From Tamarix chinensis (lineage: Eukaryota > Streptophyta > Magnoliopsida > Caryophyllales > Tamaricaceae), in contig CM060174.1 in NCBI GenBank assembly GCA_030549775.1, positions 12,405,128 through 12,469,127 on the forward strand: a stretch of DNA of 64,000 nucleotides, read 5' to 3'. Within the stretch, counting starts at the first letter, position 1, and every line of letters starts with the position of its first letter. Positions 49,038-60,002 of this stretch are shown here, in pieces. Below the pieces are notes generated by a model. That model saw only the letters and a list, made by a program, of their open reading frames with translations. It was not told where the DNA came from and ran no database searches. A program made the translations under genes and the position numbers.

Positions 49038-52000
49038 TTACTTGCTTACTTCAGGGATTTCTTTTATACTCATATCTACTCCTCCATCCACTGTACTAAA
49101 GCTCCCTGCTACACTAAATGTAGCATCATCTGTTGCAACGGTCGACGCTGAATCCAATCCTGAACCAGCTTGAATCTCCTTAAACATGGCCATTACTTGA
49201 ATCATCGTCGGCCTTCTCCACGGCCGATCATCCAAACAAGCACAGGCTACCTTTAGGTGTTGTAGTAGCTCTATCTCCAACCCCGGATCCTCTTTCAACA
49301 GCTCCGGATCAAAAACGTCGCTTATCCTCATCTTAGCATGCTGCTTCACCCACCCAACAAGGTTATTATTGTCACCGAAATCAGCCGAATCCGTCGGCCG
49401 TTTCCCGGTGAGCAACTCTAACAGGACTACCCCATAACTGTAGACATCGCCCTTTGTCGAACATCTGAAGCTCTGGTAATACTCTGGTGGAACATAACCG
49501 GGAGTACCTGCTAATGTGCTCACACTCAAGTGAGTGTCCATTGCACTCATTAGCCTTGCCATCCCAAAATCAGAGACCCTGGCTTCTAAGTTTTCGTCTA
49601 GTAGGACGTTGCTCGACTTCATGTCCCTGTGAATGATGTGAGGAATGCAGTTATGATGGAGGAAGGCTAGCCCCCTTGCAGCTCCGATCGCAATCTTCCT
49701 CCTCGCTGCCCAGTTCAGCTTTATTCCAGCTTTCTTCGGATAATGCAGAACATCATCAAGGCTTCCATGCTTCATGTATTCATAAACCAACAGCCTCTCT
49801 TCCACGACCTTGCAGTAACCCAGGAGCGGTACCAGGTTTCGATGTTTGATCTTCCCAATGGTTTCCATTTCAGCTGTGAACTCTCTATCACCTTGTCCGC
49901 TGATTTGAATCAGCTTCTTGATAGCCACAGTACTACCATCCTTCAGCTGAGCCTTGTAAACATCACCAAAACCGCCGGACCCGATAAGACTGTCGTTGTG
50001 GAAGCCGTTGGTGGCATCAAGAAGATCGGCAAAAGTCAGCTTCCTGAGTGGCTTCTCAAATGTAGCAAGGTTGATGCTCAGAGCTTCCCGAGCTCCTGTT
50101 AGTTTCCAGTTCGTATGTTGATTACCAGAATGGGAATCGCCATCAGCATACACGTCGGACGCTGAATCCTGCTTCTTCCTTCTTTTCTTCACCTCTACGC
50201 CTACAATAATCAGACCAAAGATGCAGAACAGAGAGAACAAAAGCCCCAAAGCGACACTGCCTACAAGGGATGCTTGTTTCTTCTTCTTCTGATGCTCAGA
50301 AGAATTCGCTGCCGATTTACTATCACAAGTAGGCAATGGGTAGCCACAGAGACCGGAGTTGTTGTAGAATCTGTAAGCCGGAAAGGTTTCAAACTGCCCT
50401 GAATCAGGAATCTTCCCAGAGAGATTATTGTTCGAAAGATCAATCTCGGTCAGCAACGTAAGCCCGGTCAATGTAGATGGTATTTCCCCTGAGAGATGGT
50501 TATGAGAGAGGTCAACAACTCCGACATTCTTCAACCCACCAAGTTCATCCGGGATTGGACCAGAGAGATTGTTATGAGCCAAATTCAATATTTGGAGATA
50601 GTACATATCGCCTAGCTCCTTCGGAATACCACCCTCTAACTTGTTGTAAGATAGGTCAAGGAAAATCATAGTCCCATTGTGTTGGAACGTAGGCTGAGTG
50701 TTACCCATGTAAATCCTAGTGAAGTTACACTCAGGTTTGGTCGGAATCCTATCCAAAGCATTCTGTTGAATCCCAGCAAACTCGAGCAAGTTACCAGACC
50801 CATGACACTGCTTGTTATTATCATTCCTCAAGTAGACATATTTCTTCCCCACAACAAGCCCCGCAGCCAACTTACCCGACTGCTTCGCAAGACGACCGGG
50901 GATAGTGCCATTGAGCAAGTTGGTATTGAGATCTAACCACAAGAGGCTCTTACAATCGCCCAACTCATCAGGGATAGGACCGTGAAAAGAGTTGTTGCTA
51001 AGCTGGAGGATTGCTAGGCTACCCAAACTACCAATCCAAGATGGTATGACACCGCTAAATTGATTACTAGACAATGAAATCCAGCTCAAGTTGGAACAAT
51101 TCCTTAGTCCGGAAGGGATTGTGCCCGTCAACTGATTGTAATCCAGGATCAGATTCTCCAGAGACTCAATGTACATAAACTCCGGTGGGATTTCCCCATA
51201 TAGCTGATTCATCCACATAATCAAATCCTTAAGCTTAGACAGCGACCCAAAGCTTGTTGGAATTTTCCCAGTTAAGTAATTAAAGCTAAGATCAAGAGAA
51301 ACGAGCTCCGAACAATTACCCAAATCAGCAGGAACAGGACCGGTCAACAAATTGTTCTGAAGGTTGAGCTCTTTCAACCTGGTTTTACCGGTTGAACAAA
51401 TCCCATTGGGGATTTTCCCAGAAATATTATTAGAGCTCAAATCAAGATACTCTAATTCAGAGAACAGGGACACAGTATCAGGCAAACTGCCCCGAAAATG
51501 ATTGAACCCCAAATTCAACTTCTTCAAGCTACTACCTCCCATCTTCAACAACACGTCGAATGGCAATTCCCCGGTGAAATTGTTACTAGAAATATCAAAT
51601 AGTCGAACAGAAGAGCAAGATTCAAAACCGGGAGGAATCGTACCCGTTAAGTGGTTCATGGACAGATCGAATTCCACCAGAGTTGAGCACGCCTCAGGTA
51701 AGTAATCAGGGATTTTACCCTGAAATTCATTGGCCGAAAGATAAAGGAACTCCAAAGCTGAAGTGGGCAGTGACGGAATTTGACCAATGAACTGATTATT
51801 CGACACATTCAAGTAGCTGAGCTTCTGGCAACCACCCAAACTCTCATCTCTTATCACCCCAAAGAAGCTGTTGGATGACAAATCGAAATGCTCCAAATTA
51901 GCACAGCCGCCGACGCTCGGAAATGACCCCGTCAAATTGTTCGACGAGATGTCCAAGTATGCCAAATTCTCGCAGCTAGCAAACGAAACATTTCCCCTGA

Positions 52001-52709
52001 TTCTATTCCCCTTCAACGACAAATGAGACAGCTGGGCACACCCACCAGACGACAACCAAGGCACAATTATATCCCCGGTCAGCTGATTGCTCGAAACATC
52101 GAGCCTCTGCACCGGAATACTAAACCGAACAGAACTGCTCGATTGCTTGGTTGGTGAGACCAGGGAATTAGAAGAAATATTGAGAGAAGATAACCCCGAG
52201 CAAACAGAGAAGTAACCCAAATCAGCAAAGTTCCCACTGACAGAGTTGAGTGACAAATCGATTTCTGATAAGGTATGGGAGCAGAGTTTGAAGGGTTGAA
52301 GTGGGCCAGAGAGGTTGGTCGATTTTAGAGTTAGAGAGCCGAGCTGTTCTAAGGTGAAGAGATGGGTAGCAACAGAACGAAAATCGGTGTTAAGGTGAAG
52401 GAAGCTGAGATCCAAAGAAGAAACTCTGAAGTTGTTACAGGAAACACCTGTGAATAGACACGGGTCTTGATTTTGTTGCCAGTTTGAGAGGATGTTTGGG
52501 TTAGGAAGTGAAGATTTGAAGCTCAATAGATTCTGGGAATCTTTGGAAATAACATTTGTACTGCTACTAGCTTCTGCTGCTGCAACTTCTGCAGGTGAAC
52601 AACTTAAAGAGAGAGAGAGTATTACTGTGACGGTAAAGAGGGGAGAGGGGGAATAAGAGGAGGTTAAACAAGAAGAATGAGAAGGGAGAAATTTACAGCG
52701 CGATTTCAT
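49038..52709 (-). CDS. BRI1: Brassinosteroid-insensitive 1, leucine-rich repeat receptor kinase
   Basis: Plasma-membrane receptor Ser/Thr kinase for brassinosteroids; on steroid binding BRI1 pairs with BAK1/SERK co-receptors and relays to BSK, BSU1, BIN2 and the BZR/BES factors. Intact intronless frame of 1223 residues, as usual for BRI1 (Arabidopsis 1196). Visible parts: hydrophobic signal region about 24-45; N-cap Cys pair C84/C91; leucine-rich repeats about 95-605; island domain about 605-680 (YVYLRND 624-630, [16 protein letters not shown]), the steroid-binding insert specific to the BRI1 group; last repeats to about 770; C-cap pair C788/C795; membrane helix about 814-838; then KKRRKK. 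Kinase: GSGGFG 910-915, Lys931 in VAIKK, HRD 1027-1029 with Asn1034, DFG 1047-1049, WRRPTM near 1164. The juxtamembrane [20 protein letters not shown] and the tail [10 protein letters not shown] are near-identical to BRI1. The island sequence and tail favour BRI1 over BRL1/BRL3. The ATG at 52709 gives a proper signal peptide. One extra Asn (FGDNNN, 1111-1116) relative to Arabidopsis. Confidence 0.97.
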   Translation of the reverse strand: MKSRCKFLPSHSSCLTSSYSPSPLFTVTVILSLSLSCSPAEVAAAEASSSTNVISKDSQNLLSFKSSLPNPNILSNWQQNQDPCLFTGVSCNNFRVSSLDLSFLHLNTDFRSVATHLFTLEQLGSLTLKSTNLSGPLQPFKLCSHTLSEIDLSLNSVSGNFADLGYFSVCSGLSSLNISSNSLVSPTKQSSSSVRFSIPVQRLDVSSNQLTGDIIVPWLSSGGCAQLSHLSLKGNRIRGNVSFASCENLAYLDISSNNLTGSFPSVGGCANLEHFDLSSNSFFGVIRDESLGGCQKLSYLNVSNNQFIGQIPSLPTSALEFLYLSANEFQGKIPDYLPEACSTLVEFDLSMNHLTGTIPPGFESCSSVRLFDISSNNFTGELPFDVLLKMGGSSLKKLNLGFNHFRGSLPDTVSLFSELEYLDLSSNNISGKIPNGICSTGKTRLKELNLQNNLLTGPVPADLGNCSELVSLDLSFNYLTGKIPTSFGSLSKLKDLIMWMNQLYGEIPPEFMYIESLENLILDYNQLTGTIPSGLRNCSNLSWISLSSNQFSGVIPSWIGSLGSLAILQLSNNSFHGPIPDELGDCKSLLWLDLNTNLLNGTIPGRLAKQSGKLAAGLVVGKKYVYLRNDNNKQCHGSGNLLEFAGIQQNALDRIPTKPECNFTRIYMGNTQPTFQHNGTMIFLDLSYNKLEGGIPKELGDMYYLQILNLAHNNLSGPIPDELGGLKNVGVVDLSHNHLSGEIPSTLTGLTLLTEIDLSNNNLSGKIPDSGQFETFPAYRFYNNSGLCGYPLPTCDSKSAANSSEHQKKKKQASLVGSVALGLLFSLFCIFGLIIVGVEVKKRRKKQDSASDVYADGDSHSGNQHTNWKLTGAREALSINLATFEKPLRKLTFADLLDATNGFHNDSLIGSGGFGDVYKAQLKDGSTVAIKKLIQISGQGDREFTAEMETIGKIKHRNLVPLLGYCKVVEERLLVYEYMKHGSLDDVLHYPKKAGIKLNWAARRKIAIGAARGLAFLHHNCIPHIIHRDMKSSNVLLDENLEARVSDFGMARLMSAMDTHLSVSTLAGTPGYVPPEYYQSFRCSTKGDVYSYGVVLLELLTGKRPTDSADFGDNNNLVGWVKQHAKMRISDVFDPELLKEDPGLEIELLQHLKVACACLDDRPWRRPTMIQVMAMFKEIQAGSGLDSASTVATDDATFSVAGSFSTVDGGVDMSIKEIPEVSK

Positions 52710-52920
52710 GGTTTTGGCTATTCAAGGGGAACTGTTGTGGTTTCTCAACGGCTGTGCACTTCTGCCATTAGAGAGGCTCTCCAAACAGAGAGATGAGGAA
52801 GATGACGAGGCGGAGGAGATATAGTTGGAAGAAGAAGAAGACAGTGTTTAGAGAGAGAGAGAGGGAGGTTAGGGAGAGTCAAAAGACGGATTAATGAAAG
52901 GTGAGAAGGGTATATATTGG
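52710..52920 (-). promoter_or_regulatory. BRI1 5' leader and core promoter
   Basis: On the minus strand, AATATATA at 52918-52911 is a reasonable TATA box, placing the start near 52885 and giving a leader of about 175 nt. The leader is CT-rich (complement of GAGAGAGAGAGAG at about 52853-52865 and of GAAGAAGAAG at about 52829-52838), common in plant kinase genes. It contains one short upstream ORF. The start site is inferred, not seen. Confidence 0.55.
52745..52768 (-). other. Upstream ORF in the BRI1 leader, 7 codons
   Basis: Minus-strand ATG at 52768-52766 opens MAEVHSR and stops (TGA) at 52747-52745, ending 35 nt before the BRI1 ATG. The context CTAATGG has a G at +4 and a C at -3, so it is moderate at best. 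Whether it lies in the transcript depends on the start site, which I only infer. Confidence 0.6.
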
Positions 52921-54384
52921 AGAAGAAGACAGCTGGCGCTCACATGCCATGTGACTTCTGTATCTCTCTTCTTGTTCTTGTTTGGCTCTCCCTCCTCTCA
53001 TATGCGTTTATTTAACTTCGTATTTACGTTAGTTTAGGAGTACTCCGTCGTCACACGAAAATTGTATGTTCAGTGAAACAAAACTGCTAAACTGACGATT
53101 AATTTTAAAGATTTTTTTTTAAAAACAAATATTTTACGAGTTACTAAAAATATTTACAAAACAGAATATTTTTTCATTAAAAAAGTAATTTTAATAAACT
53201 AAAAGTTAGCTTATAAATGATTTTTGACTTTACCAAATACATTATAAATATTTTCATACATTAAAATTTTTAGAAATATATTTAATTAAGAATAATTTTA
53301 AATATATTCTTTATTTTTTATTTTTAACATAAAAAAATTATTTAAATATAATTAATACATCTAAAAACATATTAATAAATAAAAAAATTATACTTATGGT
53401 TTTAAACATAAAAACAAAGTGACTTGTTTTTTTCATGTAAAAAGATTACTTACCAATAATATTATTATAGTCTAATTATACAGGTTGGAGTCATAATTAT
53501 TAAATTCATTAGCTACTTTATTATTATTTTATCCATAGAAAATGGGTAACTTTCATTTAAGGTCGAGATCTCTTATCTCTAAAGCTCTAATTTTAATTAT
53601 CAATTTATTATAACATGATCTCTATACAGTAATTTAGGTGGACTATTCAATTTTTAACCGTTTACAAATTAAGTTAAAAATATTATAATACAACTGTAAA
53701 TAAGTATTATGGTTTTGAATATTTGATGTATAGAATTTGCCTATGAGCTTGTCTCAGTACGGTGGCAGCGTACGTGTGAGTTAGATGGTGCCATGTCTTT
53801 TTTGTAACACACGTCACACCTCTTGTCCCTTTTAATTTATAATAATTTAGTACTGTACTAATCTTCGATACATAAGACTCCGTGCGTATTTGATAGGTAA
53901 TTTATTATACATCATCTCTCCTTACACCTCCATTTTTATTAAACACACATTCAAATATATAATAAATTTTTATTATTTTTAATTTTATCTCTTTTATTTC
54001 TCTATTTTTCCTATCTCTCTAATAAATTTTCTCTCTTCTCCTCCTTCTCAAATTCTCCTAAAATCTTCGATTAATTGATCAAATCAGATTTTAATCCACA
54101 ATCTAATACATTATACGTCTAAAGATATACAAGATTTCATCATTTTTTATTAATTTTTATCATTTTCGAAGTAGTTACAAATGCAAAATTTAATTATTTC
54201 ATTATTTCAATTGTAGTAGTTGTTTTTTTTTACTGAAATTGATATTTGTATACATAAATCAAACTTATATTATTAAGATAGTTGTAATTTTGGATTAAAA
54301 TCCGAGCTTTAAACGATATCAACGAAGGTTGGAGTCGAAATAGTATGTTCGGTAGGTGGTTCAACCGTTAGTCATACCTAGGAA
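52921..54384. other. BRI1 upstream region and AT-rich intergenic
   Basis: It holds a perfect inverted repeat TCACATGCCATGTGA (52940-52954), which includes two E-boxes just upstream of the TATA box, and two BRRE-like words far upstream, CGTGTG (53773-53778) and CGTGCG (53881-53886). The rest is AT-rich without coding features. Confidence 0.5.
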
Positions 54385-54540
54385 TGGGTAACTCACCCGT
54401 CGCAACAATAAACTAGCTAGTAGTTCACTCATCAGGAATCTCAAGTCTCAACGTACAAGTAACTCACCTGTCACATACTTCCCCCTAGGGGCAGCTTACT
54501 CGTTAACCATAACCTCCACCAGGCAGCTCACCTATTACAT
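54385..54540 (+). repeat. Left array of about 32-bp degenerate repeats
   Basis: Five copies of a core like GTAACTCACCTGTCA, at 54388, 54421, 54459, 54492 and 54524, with spacings 33, 38, 33 and 32 bp. Cores: GTAACTCACCCGTCG, TAGTTCACTCATCAG, GTAACTCACCTGTCA, CAGCTTACTCGTTAA, CAGCTCACCTATTAC. A similar array in the same orientation lies on the far side of the MULE at 57094-57240. Confidence 0.7.
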
Positions 54541-54921
54541 TTTGTTCCACGAGCTATCTCTGCCATGTCCTAGACCCGATCGATCTCGCTCCATAGGTGA
54601 TTCCGAATAAGTACGCTCTGTGTACTCCCAATTTGATAGCTCCCTCCGGCTGCTATTACTAGGGCATCCTTTGCTTTGTTGAACATTTGGTTCTACCATA
54701 CTTTTGTGTGCAGGTTTGAGAATATCATCAATAAGATTATAATAGTATTATAGATGTGATGGCGATTGGTCAAGGATTATTTGCACCTTACACATAATGT
54801 TAGAAGCAAATGGACGCACAGATCGATCAATAATTGAATAATCAAATACAAACATTTCGTCTTGTGGTTTGAAAAAAGTGAAAGTCTTCTAGAATTTATT
54901 CACTACTGATACAATAATAGG

Positions 54922-56955
54922 TTAATGATCTAGTTTATAATGAAATATCCTATGTGCACATGGTAGACCATGTGTCAACCTTAAGTAACGCCTACATCCT
55001 AAGGATTCGAGACCAACCATATTAGACATCTTACTCTCCTCTTCAATCAAGTCCATTGTTCTACAACATGCAACATATGTGAGCTCCTTGAACAATATAT
55101 CATCTATAGAGTAATGTGAAATCATAATCCATGATTGCTCCAGATCTTTTTTCACCTCATTAATTTTGAATCTTATTAGTGTGTCAATATTCGGGCGTAA
55201 TACGTCAAAACTCATCTGTGATGATGACATATATTTCTTTAGCTTGCCATATTCACTTTTCAACTTACAATTATAATTTTAAAATATAATTAATGGTTAA
55301 TTGTTACACATCAAATAAGTTAAAAAGAAATTGAATATTTAAAACAAATAGATTATACTTGTTGGTCATATGAGTGCCAAAGTGAATAATTTTGTCAACC
55401 CACACTAAAACAAACCTCTCCTTATATGAACTCAACTACGTCTCTAACACATATTGTAAAAGATGTGTAAATCTGTTGCATTTGTCACCCATAAGTAGAA
55501 GCTCGTTCTCATATGTCTCAACTGTAGTGGCTTGCACAATCTTCCTCTAACCTCCTAGAAAATGTTCTCCTGCTACTATACTTCCTAATTTTTTATAGCA
55601 TGCAAGAGAACATTCTTAACAATGTGCAATCTATACAATAATGGCATGTTTGTTTTGGGGTAAAAAGAGGTAAATTAATTGTTTCACCCTATTTGGAGAC
55701 TAATTCTATTAACCTCGATGAGGTTAATCGGGTTAAAGTTCAACTCCTATTCACTCCAATTAACCTTGTTTTTGTCAACTCCCAATTTTAGGAATAACGG
55801 AGGTGAAAGTTAACATATAGGTAATATTTTGACTTGACGAGACAAATATATCCCTAACTTATATCAATTGCATCATCATGCTCTTATCATCCACCCTCTT
55901 CTATTATGTGTCTCGTCCTTCATTTATTTTATTTTTAAAATTTTAAAACATTCACCCAAATTCTCCTAGGTTAGGTTAATATCATCCAAACAATATTTTA
56001 AAATATTCACCTCCATTTCTTTTACCTAGGTTAATTTTTAATGTTTACCCTTACCTCGATTCACCCCAATCCAAACAAACCATAAGGGTGTTGCATTAAG
56101 AAAGAATTTCGACTTCATTTGTGTTGGTCCTAGTTCCATATCAATGATCACCACATTTGGTTCATGAGGCTCTTCAATCTTTTTATCTTATCAAGCACCC
56201 ATTCATAGTTATATTCATTTTCCTTCTTCATAAATGCCCAAACAATGGTAAAAAATTTACTACTAGATACAGAACCAACAACCTCTAAAAAAAGAAAGGT
56301 TGTAATTATTGGTTTTGTATGTGTAATCCAAACAAATGACATATAAAAATGCACGCAATAAAGCAATATAATCTGTATGCGCAAATACAATATCACTAAC
56401 TACGTCAGAGTCAAGCAACCAACAATGCCATGAATGGTATTCGTTGGTATCCATGAAGTGCAATAACTATTTCATGAAAGTAAAACTCATTAAGCTTTGT
56501 ATCTTGAACTTATGTCTGGCATTGTAGATTATCCTAACTGTTGCGGTATTATCCTTATCACCCCGTTTCAACTTGTCGATAATTTTCCTTAGTTTGATAT
56601 TTATTTGTGTTAGCTCATGCACCACACTATGTTCTGCTAGAGACAATCGATAAGCAAATGAATGCCCCAACAAATACTTACCTAATATATAATTATGCAT
56701 TCCACATTCTACTACTAACCTCCAACCACTACAAGCATCTTCCCTTCCATAAATCCTGAATTCACAACCACACCTTTTGGTCTTGATATATTGAACACTT
56801 AATAGATTCACTAAAGGTTGTCTTCTAAGCACCTTCTCTTTCACAATAAATCCAAACCGTACCTTTTTTTTTACCTCTTGATATCTAAAACCATATCATA
56901 TGACCTTCTAATTTCTTTAAACCAACCAATTAATGACTCGCGATCATTAAAAATC
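54922..56955 (-). pseudogene. Decayed Mutator-like (MULE) transposase
   Basis: Minus-strand remains of a plant MULE transposase in the right order. N-terminal FAR1-like DNA-binding part: RESLIGWFKEIRRSYDMVLD (about 56950-56880), GCEFRIYGRED (near 56765), ILGKYLLGHSFAYRLS (about 56690-56640), VRIIYNARHKFKI (near 56530). Catalytic core: LDYTYKTNNY with the first catalytic Asp near 56328, LFLEVVGSVSS, VVIIDMEL with the second Asp (near 56137), LYRLHIVKNVLLHA (just left of the inserted MITE). C-terminal: HFGTHMTNK (about 55390-55365) and CRRYLRLTHGLPCAH, the SWIM-like zinc finger, near 54960-55000. Several frameshifts and stops, so inactive. Interrupted at 55642-56082 by a MITE. The element's outer ends were not defined. 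Confidence 0.9.
55642..56082. mobile_element. Tourist-like (PIF/Harbinger) MITE inside the MULE
   Basis: 441 bp, starting TGGCATGTTTGTTTTGGGG and ending CCCCAATCCAAACAAACCA, imperfect inverted ends. Flanked by TAA at 55639-55641 and 56083-56085, the 3-bp duplication of PIF/Harbinger elements. Removing the element and one TAA makes the interrupted transposase frame continuous (TPL joins LYRLHIVKN). No coding capacity. Confidence 0.82.
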
Positions 56956-57093
56956 TCTTATGTAGTAAATAATATGCTCCAATAATTATTAACTGAATAT
57001 GGGTTTTGTAATTACTATTCAAAATATGACATTATACATAATATATAAATATAAAAATAATTAATAAAAATTTATGAAAAGAGATGAATTGAC

Positions 57094-57240
57094 GAGTGAG
57101 TTACCCATCAAAGCTAAATTATGGTGGGTAAGTTGCCTGTCAAAGTAATTTTATGAAGGTTTTGTTACCCATTAGAGTTGATTTTGGACATGTAAGTCAC
57201 CTGTTAGATATGAAAGAAGATGAATAACATACCTATCAGA
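57094..57240 (+). repeat. Right array of about 32-bp degenerate repeats
   Basis: Five copies of a core like GTAAGTCACCTGTTA at 57096, 57129, 57160, 57192 and 57224, spacings 33, 31, 32 and 32 bp. Cores: GTGAGTTACCCATCA, TAAGTTGCCTGTCAA, TTTGTTACCCATTAG, GTAAGTCACCTGTTA, ATAACATACCTATCA. Same orientation as the array left of the MULE. Confidence 0.7.
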
Positions 57241-58512
57241 ACCAAAAATTCTAAAAAAAAATATCACATTAATATTATTTCATCAAGTTCATTTTTGCTA
57301 AAAAAAATTGTTAGAATCATAATCTTCATGCACACTCATTGCATTCAATGTTGCAAGAATTAGATGTTGTGTGATAAATTAAGAAGAAGACAAAAAATGA
57401 GGGAAACAAGAGATGTTGATTGATTAAGTGCACAAATGAATGGGCTGAATTGGTACAAAAAAAAGGGTTTTGAAGGGTGTGAACTCATAAGTTTGGGTGT
57501 GCATATAACATCACTCCTTATTATATATGTTATCGGTTTCGTTTTACATATTATTTTTAAATTTTCATTATTTATATTATCTATTATATTATTACTATAT
57601 GATTAAATTTTACTATTTTTTACTAAATATCCAAATCATCTCATACTATTTAAAAATTAATAATAAATAAGTAAATAATAAGTAATTATAATTTTCAATA
57701 TTAGTTATCTATAAAACTTAATAACTAATAAAAATCATAATGTGAAATATTTATCAAAATTATAATTAAATAATCATAGCATTTAATATTTATTATAAAA
57801 TAAAATAATTATTCCATAATGATAAAAATTATCTATAAAGATAAATATATGAATAAAAATATTTAATAAAAATGTAAAAAAATATATCCTAATAATACTA
57901 TTAATCATAATGAAAAAATCATAATTATTAAAATTCATATTAATCAAATTTTAAATAAATTAATAGTTAGAAAAAAATAGTTATAATAACCTTAACTTGC
58001 TACTTAGTAAGGAAAGAAATTATTATAACTATAAATTAATAATTAATAAGAATATTGATAATCATAATTATAATAAAAAAATTTAACATAACTAATATTA
58101 TTTTTCATAATATGTAAAATCTTTAATAAATATATTATTCATCTTAATTGTAATTAAATAATAAAAATAAATAGTATTAATGATAAATATAAATAATGTA
58201 TTAATAATGATCCTATTAATTTTGATAAAAAAATATAATTATTGAAAATTATATTAATTCAATTATAAATAATTAATCAATATACAAAATATTAATTGTA
58301 GTAATAAATAGCAAATTAAAAAGGATAGTATTTATTATAACTATAAATTGAAAATTAAGAAAAATCAAGAATCCCAATCATAAATAAATAATTAAAGTGA
58401 AATTAAATTTTTTTTGATAATATATAATTTTTTTTATAAGATTCATATTAATCATAATTGCCAAAAAAATGTTGATAATAGCTAACAAAAAACCATTAAT
58501 AACAATATTATT
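57241..58512. other. Extremely AT-rich stretch
   Basis: From about 57540 to 58510 the sequence is almost only A and T, made of AATAATTA/TTAATAAA-like words with long A-runs and no open frame. Repeats of AATAAAAAT, TAATTATAA and similar words suggest old slippage. It could act as a matrix-attachment or nucleosome-poor region, but nothing here proves it. Confidence 0.6.
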
Positions 58513-59978
58513 TGATAGGTATGATTTATGTTCGTTAATTAGAGGTTTAATGAAAATATTTAATATAATTATCTGGTGAATTTTACATACTTGAGTCCAA
58601 TTATTCTTGTTTACTGCTATATATTATATTTCGTAGGCATTTGGAGATATTGAGATCAAAAGGAGCTAGAATGCAATAATTGGAACAAATAAAAAGCAAG
58701 AATGAGTACTCAAACTATGCAAGGGTAGAAATATAGACATAATCGACCCTAATTCAATCCGAATTTGGAATCATGCTAAGCATAAAAGTTGTATATATTC
58801 TTATTAGCTTTCCAACACATTAAAAATTAGCTTAAATGAAAGTCTAATGAAGAATTTATGGCTGAAATACTAAAAATTGATGAAGTTGTAAAGAGCCATC
58901 GAGTTTGAGAACGACTAGGCCTGTATTGATCTATGGCTAGGCCTATTCCATTTTTATTTCAGTGCACTTTTGATAGAGAGTTAGGGTTAGAGGAGATAGA
59001 ATGATTATTTCTTAGCCATCTTGAGAGAAGAGAACCAACAGGACAAAAAGACCATGATTTTGGGAGTACTAAAGAAAGATCTAGGGTTCTTTGCTTGGTA
59101 TCACCCAATCCAATCCCACCCCCAATTCATTCACAATCTCCCATCTCTTGATCTCTATCTCTTGTTCCTATTTGGATGGATTAAATAGTAGTTTTCTCAT
59201 CTTGAATAAAGAGGGTATTGTATATTTTATTTATTTCTTTCCAATTGATGCAATTCTCTCTATTTAAGATGTTGTGCTTAATGAAAGCCATGATTGGCTA
59301 ATTAATTTGTTTTGAGGTGAAGTAAAATCCCCTAATTTGGATGTGTTGAGATTCTAAACCTTCCCAATCTAATTCATTATCATATGTGTCGTGCTAATAC
59401 TTTAATTGGTATAATAGAAAAATTGACCACTTTTCTATTATTATTATTATTTAGAGAAACCTAGCAAGATTAGAGAGATGAGTTGGAGTAGGCTCTATTA
59501 ACATGACTAGATATCAAACCACAAAGTCAAGAGATGTTGGTTTGCCTCAAAAACTAAAAAAAAGGAAATATGATACATAATAATGCATTGCCTATTTTTG
59601 CATTTATACTAGAGATAGATGAGTCTTAATAGACAATAAGATGTAGTGGCTCGAGAGAGAATTGCACTACATATTTTGGTTGGAACTCATGACAATGTGT
59701 TTTGATTTGGGATTTAGAGTTAATATTCGATCATACTGGGGTAAGGGGGATTAGCTGGAACCTTAGCCTTTTCTTTTACTAGATTTAGTTTGTTCTTATA
59801 TTATCGTTGGGTTTTGTTTACATACTTTCTTTTTATTTATAATTAGACATCATTTACCCCTTATCATTTTTCTATACATAGGAAATCTTTTCACCACCCC
59901 ATTGCTCACTTTCTAGTCCCTGTAGGATCAACCTTGCATGCTACTTCAAAATTGTGCACTTGTAGTTAGAAGTCATCA
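58513..59978 (+). mobile_element. Probable Tat/Athila-type gypsy LTR
   Basis: The end is fixed by the primer-binding-like motif that follows: ATCAAGTTTTTGGTATTGTTG is the decayed form of the ATCAAGTTTTTGGCGCCGTTG that follows the LTR in Tat and Athila elements. A plausible start is TGATAGGTATGATTTATG at 58513, giving about 1.47 kb; TTTTACATACTTGAGTCC (from 58580) resembles the early LTR part in that group. No gag is readable downstream, so it is a truncated 5' end. The start is less certain than the end. Confidence 0.55.
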
Positions 59979-60002
59979 AGTTTTTGGTATTGTTGTTGGG
60001 GA
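59979..60002 (+). other. Decayed primer-binding site of the Tat/Athila-type element
   Basis: Differs from the family motif GGCGCCGTTGCCGGGGA at six bases, all C-to-T or G-to-A changes, as expected from methylcytosine deamination. Confidence 0.6.

Noticed and set aside
49743..50102. 119-codon plus-strand frame
   Set aside because: Antisense shadow of the BRI1 kinase domain; no independent evidence of coding. The same applies to the other plus frames at 50477-51705.
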